From: Symbiodinium natans
Lineage: Eukaryota; Sar; Dinophyceae; Suessiales; Symbiodiniaceae
Assembly: GCA_905221605.1 (NCBI GenBank)
Contig: CAJNDS010001313.1
Coordinates: 310,728-374,727, forward strand
DNA length: 64,000 bases
Direction: 5' to 3'
Numbering within the stretch: the first letter of the stretch is position 1; every line of letters begins with the position of its first letter. The notes below the pieces were generated by a model. That model saw only the letters and a program-made list of their open reading frames with translations, made no database searches and was not told where the DNA came from. Of this stretch, positions 43,936 to 55,360 are shown piece by piece. A program made the translations under genes and the position numbers.

Positions 43936-46247
43936 AAGTAATGGATGCTTCATGGTATTTCATGGTGCTTCGTTGTACGCATCCTTGCTCGGATCCATTC
44001 TGCAGAGCTCTGCCAATGATGCCCCGATGTGAATTATGTGACGGGTCGATTCTGGACAGGGTCAAAGGCAAATACCCAAGGTACATATGTTGGCTCTTGC
44101 ACGGCCTAAAGGCCACGAAAGACGGGTGGAAGTGTAAACAGCTCTCGAAGTCACTACGACGACTACCAGCTGCCGAAGCGTTTCGCAGCACCAAAGCTTG
44201 CGGCAAGATCGAACAGTACTGAAGAACACGAACATCCAGGTCCCAGGTGTCCACAACCCAGGAGTGACTTGAGGGGTCATGGGGCGCCACCAGACGTAGA
44301 ATATGGACAGACGTAGAATATGGATGAATCGTACTCAAAACTAATGCGCCTTCCACAGAACAACATTACACCTCGCATCACTCCGCCACCAGGGCACTCG
44401 CATGAACCCACAAAGTACTGCACGCATATGATATGCACACGCACTCACACTTGAATTCGCGCCTAGTCCCCGGCCTCACCTTCCGAGGGCTTGTCTTGTC
44501 TGTACGATGGCTGCTTTCATGTCCAGGTTGTCATTAGACAGCCCTTGGAAAGGGCTCAAACGGGTTGCAGAAAGTATAGAAAGTAAATTCGCCACTTGAG
44601 CAACTCGATCAGAAGCCAACTAGCTTGCCTAAAAAACAGGGAGCGTGATGGCCTCCTCTGTTTCTAAAGCTGTTCCAAAACTAGCAATGTAAGTTGCAGC
44701 AGGCCTTACAACTTTTGCTTGCCAAGGCTGCATCTCAGCAAACAATGTACACTGGAACTTTGTGCTCACGGCCAATCCACTGGAACATATGGAATGCGTC
44801 CGAACCGCCCCGCAGGATTGTGCTCTGCAGAACGGCGCTGCAGGCTTGTTTGTGGAGAACCGCAACCTTTGACATTGACTCCGCTGAGTTGCATCTTTGC
44901 ATCTTCCGCTTCCCATCACAGCCACCAGCGCTTAGGCAAGGCTCTGGTTCAGTTCCAGCTTTGCTCTCTTTCCGGGGCCTGAAGTCCCAGTACATAGACA
45001 CAATGTCTCTTTGCCTCGCCTGGTGGCAGCCACTCTTCAAGCAAGAGGAAAATCCAAGCAAGGCAGGCAGTTGTTTTCATGCCTATTGCCATGGATCGAG
45101 GATCACCCCGTGGTCTGAGAGCCATGGTTTTTTGATAGTTTTCGTAGGCCGATGTCATTGCTGTGCATTGCTGCTCGTTGCCGGACCTGGCTCTGGGCCA
45201 GCAAAGCCTTGCACTAGAAGAAGACTCCCCACATCTACACGGCCACACGTCCTCACCTATGATTGCTAGACTCGGTGAAAGCTCCGCATTTTGGCAGTGG
45301 TCTGTGAACGGTTCCCATAGCCGCAGCATCCGCAGCCTGAGCCACAGCCTCATCACACCCCTATAAGCCATTAACCTAGCACAGCACGAAGCAGCCATTT
45401 TGTCCCCACCTGCGTACGGCGGTGGTCATGGACGGCTGCCTCCAACCTGCTGCCTGCAAAGCATCATGCAGGCAGGGATCGCACGAGCACCTCCAGTGCC
45501 TTCAGAGATAGAGAGCGAGAGCGAGAGAGAGGGAGGGAGAGTGCCTTCATCTTCATTTGTAAACAGTGTTATAATATGAACTTGGACGCAGTCTTGGACG
45601 CAGTCTGGGCGCGCCCCTCAAGCCCCGTAGAAGGAGAAGAGCAAGCAAGAGAGAGAGGGAGAAAGAAAGGGAGAAGAGCACAAGAAGCCAGGAAGAGAGA
45701 GAAGAGCTCGAACGGATTTGGATGGGATTCGGACGGATTCGGTATTCGGAAGTGTTGGAAGTGTGACCTGGGAATAGTGAGTAAACAGCGGGGGAGAGAT
45801 CAGTAGGGTTTGAGGGGGGGGGTGATGGTGCAAACCTTGGACTTCCACGAAAAGAACACTTGCCGTTAAATGACAGGGGTGATGGGCAATCGCGTGATGT
45901 GCGGCGGTGCACCTCAGTGATTCCGGCTCGTCTTAAGATGGTGCCAGTTGGGGACACTGCAAGCTCATGCTTATCAGGTTGGTTCGCGTGTAGCGCTCGC
46001 CAGGTCGTGCGTGGACGAGTGTGCGCGACTGCACTTCGAAACCAGGCCGGATGCAGCACGCCTGGGTCATCTGAAGCATAATGGCGGCGTGAAGGTAGGC
46101 AGCAAACGCGTCGGTGTGATCAGCAACCCCTGGCCCAAAAGGAACTTTCGACCACTTGTGAACTTGTGAAAGGAATCGGAGCAACTCTCTTTGGCAGGAG
46201 CCGCGAGGCCGATGAGCCAGAGCTGCGGGCCCAGCACAAGCACAGTG
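43936..46247. other. Intergenic stretch
   Basis: Follows the stop at 43935. No certain exon. 45507-45540 is a GA-rich simple repeat and 45600-45700 another GCGCGC-headed, purine-tailed unit (gcgcgcccctcaagccccg followed by gaaggagaagag). An open frame at 45977-46170 (ARSCVDECARLHFETRPDAA) is possible coding but unplaced. Confidence 0.4.
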
Positions 46248-46340
46248 TGAGGCAGTGAGGCCCAGTGAGGCCCAGTGAGGCCCAGTGAGGCCCAGTGAGG
46301 CCCAGCGAGGCCCAGCGAGGCCCAGCGAGGCCCAGTCAGG
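46248..46340. repeat. GAGGCCCAGT minisatellite
   Basis: Eight to nine tandem copies of a 10-bp unit, changing from gaggcccagt to gaggcccagc along the array. Confidence 0.96.
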
Positions 46341-46486
46341 CGTGGTGCTGAATTCAAGATATTCAAGCCGCTCATACATTCAGAAACGCCCAGCAATTCT
46401 CTCGGCAGATGATGCTAGTGACCGCTAGTGGCCTCAGGGAAGGCTAGATTGGCTACATGTGGCTCTGCTGACACTGACATCTCAGG

Positions 46487-48003
46487 TGCGACCCGGCAGG
46501 TGCCGTGTTCCAAGAGACGCTTCTGGGCTTGCCACCGCGGGACCAGGAGGCGGTTCTTTCCGAGTTCTTTCCCCTTGCATCCGTTTTTGGGGATGTGGCT
46601 TTGCATGGCTCTTTGTTTTCCAGTCTTCGGTCTACTTTCGGTCTACCGGCAGTTCCCCGAATTCGTGGTGCAGGGCTTGCTCTTTGCTGGCACTGCCAAT
46701 CTGGTCGCCCTTCGCTGGCTCCTGCTTCTGGGAGCCAATCCGAAGGACGGGCAAGTCGTTTCCCTGCAACTCCTGGTCGAAGTCTTTCGATCTCACTGGA
46801 GAGCCAATGGAGCAGAGCGGCTTCACGAAACCCGTAGCGCAAGTGTGGCAGATACCTTAGGCCTCTCGCACTGCTGCTTCTACCAAGCTCTGCCAAAGGC
46901 ACGCGATCGAAATGGAACAACCTTGCTACACGCAGCCTGCCGCAGTGGCAGCTTTCTGGTGGCCCAGGCCAGAATCTGGTCTTCGCGTGGAGTGACTCGC
47001 GGGATGTGCGGTACAGGTTTCCTTGAACCTGACACCCAGTGCAACTCCCACAGAGCTCGTCTGCCCTGCAGTTTGCTGTGCGCAGTCGTACAAGAAGATC
47101 TCGCAGCCCCAGGAGCTGCTGCGGCGGGAGCTGCCTCTCGACGCAACAGACTCAGCAGGTTGGACGCCGGGTCCCTAAGAAGTGCCATCAGTCGATCGCG
47201 CGCATTTCAGCTCATCAAGTTGTGTTGACAAGCTGAGGCAGGTCCGAAACTTAGGATTAACAAGGAAGCCCCACCGTCAAGGTCATGAGGGTCGGTCTCA
47301 GCTTTCTTCTCGAAAATGCCCTCATAATTCCGCGACAACCTTTACACCTTTAAGCCGGTAATTCTGATTCTAAGGGTTTTCCGCGGTGACTCTGCTAGCC
47401 CCCAAGGTTCCTCACTTTAGGCTGTGGGACCGTACATCCCAAGACATCTTGCAAGGCCCTTGCATGTGGCGGCCATGATGGGTCGCCGTATGCTCAGAAT
47501 CTCACACAAGGCTCTTGATTTTGCATGATTTTGCCAAGTTGAGAAGCTGTCAGTCCGGTTGCTGATGTGTACCAAGGTCGTGAATTGACGCAGCTGCTTC
47601 TGCAGGCCGTGACATCTCGCACTGATTTGCAATCGCAGAAAGGTAGGCTTGGTCACATTTTCCTTTTTACTCGAGACGTTACTTTGTGTTTGGAAAGCTG
47701 AAGCCAGTGCTGAAGTTCACTTTATGTGGCTGCGTCTCAAGTTGTAATGCTTTGTGGCAACTGGTGGCGTGCTGAGGACAAAGCCGGAGCACAGCATGAC
47801 ATGAGTACTTGCCACTGTGCAAGACTTGTAACCATCAGTTCACATCATGCTACAATGAATTAGAATTTTCTTGCAATTACTGAGGGAAACTCATCGGCCC
47901 AGCAACTTGCCCAGCTTTAGAGAGGCCCAGATCAATCCTCACGTTCCGAACAAGCGTGGGGCGACTCCCCTGGACTTGTGCAGCGACGTCTCGACGCGGG
48001 AGG
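46487..48003 (+). CDS. Ankyrin-repeat protein
   Basis: Protein-protein interaction repeats on mini-exons. 46487-about 46580: CDPAGAVFQETLLGLPPRDQ then EAVLSEFFPLA. 46653-46745: FPEFVVQGLLFAGTANLVAL then RWLLLLGANPK. 46899-46968: ARDRNGTTLLHAACRSGSFL then VAQ. 47085-47170: SYKKISQPQELLRRELPLDA then TDSAGWTP. 47577-47605: GRELTQLLLQ. 47925-about 48000: AQINPHVPNKRGATPLDLCS. Joins rebuild classical repeats, e.g. LLLLGANPK+ARDRNGTTLLHAA and RELTQLLLQ+AQINPHVPNKRGATPLDL, which support the splice calls. The intron 46746-46898 is 153 nt with a GA donor (aag|gacggg) and no stop, so one long open frame covers it; retention is possible. N- and C-terminal partners are unknown. Confidence 0.85.
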
Positions 48004-49623
48004 CGCCATCTGCTGCAAATACTCACTCTCTTGGGATGTCTGTGTGGATGCTGCTGGTGATGTTGCCGAGACATTCCTCCCAGGATACTGCAATTCTTCC
48101 ATGGCCTGGCTTCTTGCATGATCTGAAACTTGGTAGGCCCTGCGCACCTTTGCGATGAAAGTACCAGAAGTCGCGTCTTCGCGGATAAACTCCATCGAGG
48201 ACGCGGCAGCAGACTGTGCTGATTGGGGGGGTGCAACTAGCGTGTCGCAGGCTTCAAGATGTAGAGGTTCGAGGGAAATTAAGGCCGATGTAGCTGGTTT
48301 TGCCTGAACGAAGAACTCCATAAACAAACCTAGATTTGCACACTTTCCCCAATTCCTCCCCGATACTTCACGTTATGGCAGGCCACTTCGCCTGCTGCTG
48401 TGAGTTACTTTTCCTGTAGATGCAGACGCTTGCGCAGAGCCCCAGAACCTCGGAACGCGGAAATTATGTAAAACCGTGGAGTGTGGGCGACAAAGGAAGG
48501 TTGAGCAAAGGGACCGCGATGTGGAGTCCCTAGAGAGCATCCCCGACAAGTCTTCAGGTTCCTGACTTTTCTTTGGCTTCTCTCATAAACGGGCCTTGGG
48601 CCGGGCAAGGCCAAACGGAACTTTAGAACAGCCAATGACGAGGGTCCGAGAAGAGGACAATGCCCTGTTTTACGCGAAGTTGCTGACAAAGACGGGGGGT
48701 TGCAACGGCAACTGCGATGCAGATGAGCTGATAGGTATTGATTGGTGATGTTTTGTGAACGGCTCCTGAGTTGACCAATCTCGGTCTTCGCTGCGAAAAT
48801 TTGCGTTTGGACGGGTGCTCCTTTTCGAGCACGGTGTGCCGGAAACCGCAGTCTGAATTGACGACGCAGGAAGCAAATGCCAAAATATTGCTGTGATTGT
48901 TATTATTTTCTAATGGCCAGAGGCATTGCAGAGTCTGGGGTTTGGGGTTTAGGGAACTTTCGGGCTTCAGATGTCGAGGTTCAAAGTTCTGCATGTCCTG
49001 TTTTCCGCAGCCTACGTGTAAACTCCGGAATCCAGCAGTCCCTTTCGGAACGATCCGTGATGGCCATGCGGAAAGGAATTTTGGTCATGAAGCGTGCGCT
49101 GGCAGATGCAGAGGTGAACGTTTACAATGGCTATTGGGGCCCAAGTGCAACGGACATCCTGAGTGTCACCTCGCGCACTGTGGGTGGCTTTGCCGGCACT
49201 CGCCCCACATTCAAGACGCGGCCTACCTACCTGCACAAAGTGCTGCAGTGATAAAAATAATGAACTCCTCAACCTTAAATGCGGCCTGACAGGGAGGAGA
49301 GCGGGCTTGGGCTCGCCTTAGCCCTCAACAATATCCTTCGCCGCAAACTCACCATTCTTCATCTCTCACCAATCGAGCTCCCAAAAGCAAACATCATGTC
49401 CACATCACTTGTAGCTTCTGGCTCATTCTGCCACCATAAGGGACTTTCATCGACATTTGAGATTGTTTTTTCATTCATGGTTTGAAGGTTGCAAGCCTGC
49501 GTGCACCCAACCGGACCAGGAGTTTCAGAGACTCGCCCGTGTGCAAGGCAGGCCATGCATTGTCCGTACGTTCATGATCGTTCTCAGTGGCAGTGGAATG
49601 CCTTGATTCTTTTCGAGCTCCAG
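48004..49623. other. Stretch without a certain gene
   Basis: A + strand frame from about 48158 to a TGA near 48307 (MKVPEVASSRINSIEDAAAD...) could be a terminal exon of the ankyrin gene. At 49010-49250 a long frame (SLSERSVMAMRKGILVMKRA...) is open but has no family signature. Otherwise nothing I can name. Confidence 0.35.
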
Positions 49624-50460
49624 GTGAGGTGGGCGAAGACCCGACCGCCACATGCGAGCCCTTCTTCGTCCCAAGGCAGCCCATTTTCGAAGACGAGGCC
49701 GCGAGAGCTCATGGCAACTCGGTGTGTCCTAGCTTACGCAAGTGAAGGTGGTGTGGGCACGTCGCCGCGGTGTAGTCATGTAATCCCGGGAGGCACACTA
49801 CAAGGTGTTGGTTAACATCGGCCTGGAGATGCAGGGTCCCCAAGGTGATATTTGTTTTGCACTGTTGCGCAACATGCGTGACAGTGAGTTCAAGAAGCTT
49901 GTCTGTGCCAGGGCCCACAAGAGTGCTGCCCACGCGCTCGCTTTCTTTGTGGCCACAGGCGTGTCTGGTCTTGGCAGGGTCATAAGAGCTTTACTTGTTG
50001 TTGAGGCAAAGTTTGTAGAACTGGGCAATCGTGCTGTGTTGCGAGAGATGCGAAAGTGACCAGTCCGTCATCGCTTTGCTTGGCGCATTCGTGCCTTTGC
50101 TCCTTGGCCCTTTGCCACAGCCGCAAGAAGCGGCTGTTAGGTAGATATGGTGCACCCGACGCCTTTCACTTGCCATGTATACACTGTCGATGAGTACTAC
50201 ACCTAGATATCCATTGAGATCCATTTGTCAGCTTTCGCACCAATCATGACGGCCAGCGGCGCGTTGAGCCATGGGCCTACTGCGGCCCTGGGGGACGTGC
50301 CCGGTGGTACCGGCCGTATGAGGCTCCACCGTAAAATCTGAATTGCATGCTTAGGCTTGAACTCAGTTGGCTTCGTGTCCGAACTTCGAAGCTGTTAACG
50401 GTCTGAGGTGCCGGTGCTGTGCATGACCATCAAGGCTGTACATGCGGCACCTGTGACCAG
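49624..50460 (+). CDS. Unassigned exons before an RCC1 blade
   Basis: Three AG|G-bounded segments: 49624-49727 (EVGEDPTATCEPFFVPRQPI then FEDEAARAHGNSV), 49805-49844 (VLVNIGLEMQGPQ) and 50408-50450 (VPVLCMTIKAVHAAP). They have coding-like composition but no family I recognise. They may be N-terminal to the RCC1 blade at 50545. Confidence 0.4.
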
Positions 50461-50544
50461 GCAAGCTGAACAGATACGTTGGCCTGTGTTATTTCTGGGG
50501 TTCACGTATAAGCTTTTGTGGGTTTGTAGTGAAACAACTAGCAG

Positions 50545-50624
50545 GCTCTTCACCTTTGGCTGTGGTACGCTTGGCGAGCTCGGATATGCCGGTGGCCCGG
50601 AGTTAGGACAGCAGAGACTGGAAG
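50545..50624 (+). CDS. RCC1-repeat exon
   Basis: After gcag the frame reads LFTFGCGTLGELGYAGGPEL then GQQRLE and ends at gaag|gtcatg. This is an RCC1 blade strand pair (W/FTFG-x-G-x-x-G-x-LG). RCC1 propellers act as exchange factors or as ubiquitin-ligase and UVR8-type scaffolds. It may belong to the RCC1 gene further downstream or to a separate upstream one. Confidence 0.75.
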
Positions 50625-51534
50625 GTCATGCTGCGGAGATCGCTAGTTGGTCCCTGTGTTATTCCCCGATGGTGATCTCAGGATCGTGGCGATGACCTGT
50701 CTTGCAGACCGGAGGTCCATAATTCAGAGAGAAGGAGCTTGAGCTTTGTCTTGGAATTGGTCAGGCAGTTCCTGTAAGCTTCCTCGAGGCTATCGGGGAA
50801 GAGGCAGTTTGGGGCTGAATCGCAGATCTTCGTAGGACCTGAGATCGGCTCCTTTTCATGCAGGCAGAGGTGTCCTCTGTGGCCCTTGGGAATGACCACT
50901 CCTTGGCCACAACCTTAATGGATCTACAGCCTGGTGACATCTGGTGGCGGAGGGTCCAAGCTGAGCGAACGTAGATGGCTGAGGCACTGGTCAAAGGCAG
51001 GGTCTATCGGTCTGCGCCCTGGACGCGTGGCCCGAACTCGGAGAACGCTGATGCATCTGGATCCATGCCCCTTTTGCTGTTACTACTTCCCTCCGGCTCC
51101 AGTACTTGAGTCCAGTGCCTTACTCTTTGAAGGTGGGGCCTTCTCTGCACGCCCAAGAGGCGAGGGGCTCCGGGATGCAAACAAACTCCCAGGCACCGCA
51201 GCAACAACAGCCCCCGTTCAAAACTGCCCCGAGAGAAGCCATTTGCACAGTGAATGGTATGTGAATGGTCAGCCCAATCTCCAAGACCATTCTGCATCAT
51301 TCTGCCATCTCCACTCGCCAATGCATGACCCTGATGATCAGCAGCGACCCCGCGAGTACTGTGAAATACGCATTGTATGAGGTTACCGGATAACATCTGA
51401 TGACTGTGGATGCAGCTTGCTCTGCCTCAATCTTTTCATGTCTTTACACAGACTTACATCCCGAACATTCGGGTGCGTGAATGGACACTCTTCACTCAGG
51501 GGCGGGCTTCGTGCACCGGGGAAGGGGTTTATAT

Positions 51535-51578
51535 TCCCTCACCCTGAAGTCCCAACAAAAGAAAAGAGAGAGAGCGAA

Positions 51579-51609
<31 letters not shown>

Positions 51610-51962
51610 GACGCGCAAGGGGGCCTAATTGCTGGGCAGCAGAAGAAGAGGAAGAATAATCATATTTAAGAAGAAGATGAAGAAGAAGACGCAGAAGAAT
51701 AAAATAACAGCAATAAGAAGAATACAAAGAGAGGCGCAGGTTTAAAAGCGCGCTTTGTGCCTCCGTGCGCGCAGCGTCTACCATGTGTGCATGGGAGTTT
51801 GTCATGGCTTTGTTGACAGGTTCAAGGCTGCAGATCGCTCACAAGGCGGGCCGCAAACATGCCCCCCCCCAACATACCACACACAAACACAAACACAGGC
51901 ACAGACGCAGACATACACACAGACACAGACAAAGACACAGACACAGACTACCACAGACTACA
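51535..51962. repeat. GA, GAA and ACACAG simple repeats
   Basis: A GA microsatellite (51562-51613), a GAA/AATAA run (51640-51725) and an ACACAG/CAGACA run (51880-51962). Spacer; no gene supported. Just upstream (51133-51240) a Gln/Pro-rich frame (GMQTNSQAPQQQQPPFKTAP) might be an exon. Confidence 0.85.
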
Positions 51963-52443
51963 GTCTTTGAATCCTTCGTTTCCTTTGCCTTCGGCAAAGA
52001 ATGCTGGTGAGGGCATCTGTCGCTTTGTGCTTGCGTGCTGCGCGCCTCCCCTGGGTGCGGTGCGCAGGATCGCGATCAGAAGCCTCGGAGGCTGGCCGAA
52101 TCCAAACGAGTGCCAAACCCACGGCGAGTAGGCCCAAAGCGAGCTTTGCTCTGCTTGTCAATTTGGATATATTTGGATGGTAGAAAGAGGCCGTGTCTCA
52201 AGTGCCCCAATGTCGCCATTTTCGAAGAGCTTGGGCTTCTAGAAACTACGCATCGCAGGGCGAGACGGAACTGGCTGGAGCCATAAATCCGACACCCACG
52301 CCCCTGCAGCGCAGCGCTCTTAGCCTCTTAGCTTTGGCTTGCTTTGCTTGTACGATCTTGCACGCTTCTCTTGATGTTGCTCAGCTATTTGCCCGTGTCA
52401 GGTGTCACGCCCCTGCTCAGTGTTTTTTTCTGCGTCGCTTGCC

Positions 52444-52866
52444 ATGTCACCGCCAGTGGTCCCAATGGTCCCGCAAGCTCCACCAGCTCAACGCCAGAAG
52501 CGCACTGTTCCCGCGGCGAAAGATCTGAGCCTCAGAGCTGAGCACCTCCCGGGGAAGAAATCTCTGCGCGTCATCGGTCTTGGTGGCCTCCTGTGCACCA
52601 TCTCAGTGGACATGGCGGCAACGGTTGCCGAGGCCCAGAAAGCAATTGCCAAGTCTGCCCGAATCCCTGCACGCGAGCAGCATCTCATGTACAACGACCG
52701 TCGGCTTTCCATGAATGAAATCTTGTGCGATGTGCTCGGCAAGGATGATGAGGTGACACTTCTCAGGTGTGATGCGAAGGCAATGGCAATCGAGTCAGCA
52801 ATGCGCACGGGATCCCTGGCTCTTCAACGGGCGAGACGCTTGATGCAGCGTGTTCGCGACGCCTGA
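52444..52866 (+). CDS. Ubiquitin-like domain protein or exon
   Basis: An uninterrupted frame from an ATG to TGA (140 codons): a Pro-rich start MSPPVVPMVPQAPPAQRQKR, then a ubiquitin-like fold from about residue 38: KKSLRVIGLGGLLCTISVDM, ATVAEAQKAIAKSARIPARE, QHLMYNDRRLSMNEILCDVL and GKDDEVTLLR. The spacing of beta1-beta2, helix, 'Q-x-L-x-Y-N-x-R-x-L' and the terminal 'D-x-V-x-L-L-R' fits ubiquitin-like domains; there is no C-terminal Gly-Gly, so it is not conjugated. The frame continues MRTGSLALQRARRLMQRVRDA. A GT donor right after VTLLR (cag|gtgtga, 52767) would allow splicing to the RCC1 exons downstream, and UBL-RCC1 proteins are plausible. Either a short stand-alone gene or the first exon of that gene. 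Confidence 0.78.
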   Translation: MSPPVVPMVPQAPPAQRQKRTVPAAKDLSLRAEHLPGKKSLRVIGLGGLLCTISVDMAATVAEAQKAIAKSARIPAREQHLMYNDRRLSMNEILCDVLGKDDEVTLLRCDAKAMAIESAMRTGSLALQRARRLMQRVRDA

Positions 52867-53225
52867 GAGCGGAGAAGCGCCGAGAATGGACTGGAAGGCA
52901 GGTTCGATGAAATTCGGAGACCACCCCAAATCCAATCTCACGCCCGAAGGATTGCACGATTACGAACTCGTAGTATTAAATTTGCTTATGCATGATGCGC
53001 TTGTACACAACCTCTGTGTACCTGGCATTTTTAAACAGCCTTGCGTAATTCGAGAAATCAGCGACAGATGCTACAGTACACAGCAGCCCTGAAGCTCGAC
53101 CAGTGGCCAAGACGTGCCGCGCATCCGCAAGTACTGTGCTTGGACAGACTTGGACAGATTTGGGATCGGGAGGTGGCGGAAAATTCGGATTCGGAACGTA
53201 CAGTCTGCCTCACCTGCCGCTTGTA

Positions 53226-53915
53226 AGAGCAGTCCCTGCCTGGCCGTGGCGTTCTGCTATCAGCTGCAGTCAACTGCAGCTTAACTTGTCAGCCAGGTTC
53301 TGCTCTCTTCTGTGGCTTCGGCCACCGCAACTCCTTGAAATCGAGGCTGTTGCCCTGACAGAGTCTCATCTGTTTCTTTCCATACGTATTTGTTGTATCA
53401 TATTGTACCCAAGTGTGCACAACATACTCTACCGCTATGGCTGCGACTTGTTGAGACTGCTGTATGGTGCTCCAGTGCATCGAATTCAAAAGTTCTTCGC
53501 TGGCAAAGCGACGCAAAAACACAGCTGCACGCGAGAGATTGCGCCCCCACTTTTTCTTCGCGACGTGTGAAGAGCAGTCCCTGCCTGGCCGTGGCGTTCT
53601 GCTATCAGCTGCAGTCAACTGCAGCTTAACTTGTCAGCCAGGTTCTGCTCTCTTCTGTGGCTTCGGCCACCGCAACTCCTTGAAATCAAGGCTGTTGCCC
53701 TGACAGAGTCTCATCTGTTTCTTTCCATACGTATTTGTTGTATCATATTGTACCCAAGTGTGCACAACATACTCTACCGCTATGGCTGCGACTTGTTGAG
53801 ACTGCTGTATGGTGCTCCAGTGCATCGAATTCAAAAGTTCTTCGCTGGCAAAGCGACGCAAAAACACAGCTGCACGCGAGAGATTGCGCCCCCACTTTTT
53901 CTTCGCGACGTGTGA
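53226..53915 (+). repeat. 345-bp tandem duplication, two near-identical copies
   Basis: 53226-53570 and 53571-53915 match over 345 bp; the one difference I see is gaaatcgagg (copy 1) against gaaatcaagg (copy 2). Copies abut exactly. It lies just upstream of the exon at 53940 and duplicates open frames but no recognised exon. Confidence 0.95.
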
Positions 53916-53939
53916 ATCATTGTGAATCCATGACTGCAG

Positions 53940-55360
53940 GTGTTTTCGAGTCGGAAGATGCATTGCGACCGCTGGTCAGTGCCTCGTGTGCGGACTCATT
54001 GCTGCGCTTTCTTCGCCGACCATGACCCTGCTTATGTCGAACGAAGAGTAAGGATATATGCTGCAAGGTATGCTTGGAGAACGTCTTTGTTACGAGCCCA
54101 GGCAGTTGCTGCTGGTGGCTCCAACTCATACGTCCTCAGTGACATCGGCGAGGCTCTACTTTGGAAGCGCTTGAATTCGCATGTCTGCGCAGCGGAACCC
54201 CATCTCTGTGGTTGCATCTTTCAGGGATTCTACTGTGTGGTTTCAGTTCATGCATTTCCAGCGCCCGTCACAACTGGGATGTTCCGGGAGGTCTTCGTAT
54301 ATGGTCAGCTGCACTCGCTCAGCGGGGACCCGTGCACGCTGCGGCACCTTTGGGGTGCCTCCAGCTGCATGTGGCCGGTTGAGGACGTTTACGGATCTGT
54401 TATGGCAAGTTTGCTACCGCTGTTGCTCCGGTGACGACTATGATCATCAGGGTCATTCTGAGAATGATACATGGGTTTACGAAAAGAGGGGTATCCTTCT
54501 TGGGATTCCCACAATAAGAAGTGTAGTATTTTGCTGTATACTAGGGGTCCTATTCTTGGGGAAATCCCCAGAAGTGGTCGCTATCATTGCTTTTTGCTGT
54601 TATGTTGTGGTTGCCGGTGCTGTTTGTTGCAAATCTGTTGCTACTAGTGAGAATGTTGTGTCGTGATTGTTGAGATGACAGGATTGCTGTGTTCACTACG
54701 GTGCAGATGCTTCTGATTGTCAAAGTCAGTGCAGCACTTGGGATAAGATTTGGACGATGACGGTCGCGCCAAGATGCAGGTAATGCAGCGGGGGGTTTAG
54801 AACCGACTCAAGGGCCTCCATCTCGATTGTAGACCGTGGACGTGGCGCGCTGCAAAGGTGTTTTTTTGGTTGTCTGCGAGGATCTTTCTCCCACCATCTC
54901 CCACCCGTGACTCCCACCCATGACTTGTCGCAGTTCCCAGTGGACCAATTTGGTACAACTGAAGTTCCATGACGGACCTTGTTTTGCAAGCAGACAGTCA
55001 GGCTGTCCCAGGCGAAGTCGGGTCCCCGGATCCAGATGTCTGTTGGGCGGCATTAGTGCATTTCCCCAGAACTACCCCAGAGCTCCATGCGGCCACGCCA
55101 AGGTCTGGAGCTACAGGTGCTCCGAAGAGGGTCTCCCTGCAGTTGGTGCATGTTGGTGCTATTCTGCTTTGTGCAGGTGCTGCAGATTGCGGCTGGGTGG
55201 CGCCACGTCCTGATGCTGACAAAGGTGGCGGTGGGGGTGAGGGCTTATGAGGGCCTAAGACTAAGAGGAAAGGGGCGACAAGAGAAGAAGCCTCAGGCCG
55301 GTTCGGTTTTCGCCATCGGAGAGGACGATTATGGCCAGTGTGCTGGCCGTGGCACCGGCC
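53940..55360 (+). CDS. RCC1-repeat protein, first exons
   Basis: Mini-exons on the + strand: 53940 onward VFESEDALRPLVSASCADSL; 54102-54168 AVAAGGSNSYVLSDIGEALL then W; 55177-55224 VLQIAAGWRHVLMLTK, ending at aag|gtggcg; 55297-55358 AGSVFAIGEDDYGQCAGRGT. The pattern V-x-(I/A)-A-A-G-x-x-H/N-x-x-x-L followed by G-x-V/L-x-x-x-G-x-x-x-x-G-Q is the RCC1 blade. At least three blades are represented here, each split so that the 'AAG' strand and the 'GxxDYGQ' strand sit on different exons. The gene continues downstream. Confidence 0.8.

Noticed and set aside
45385-45405. agccattttg, part of the dinoflagellate spliced-leader sequence
   Set aside because: Only about nine bases match; the rest of the 22-nt leader is absent, so it is neither an SL RNA gene nor a retrogene relic.
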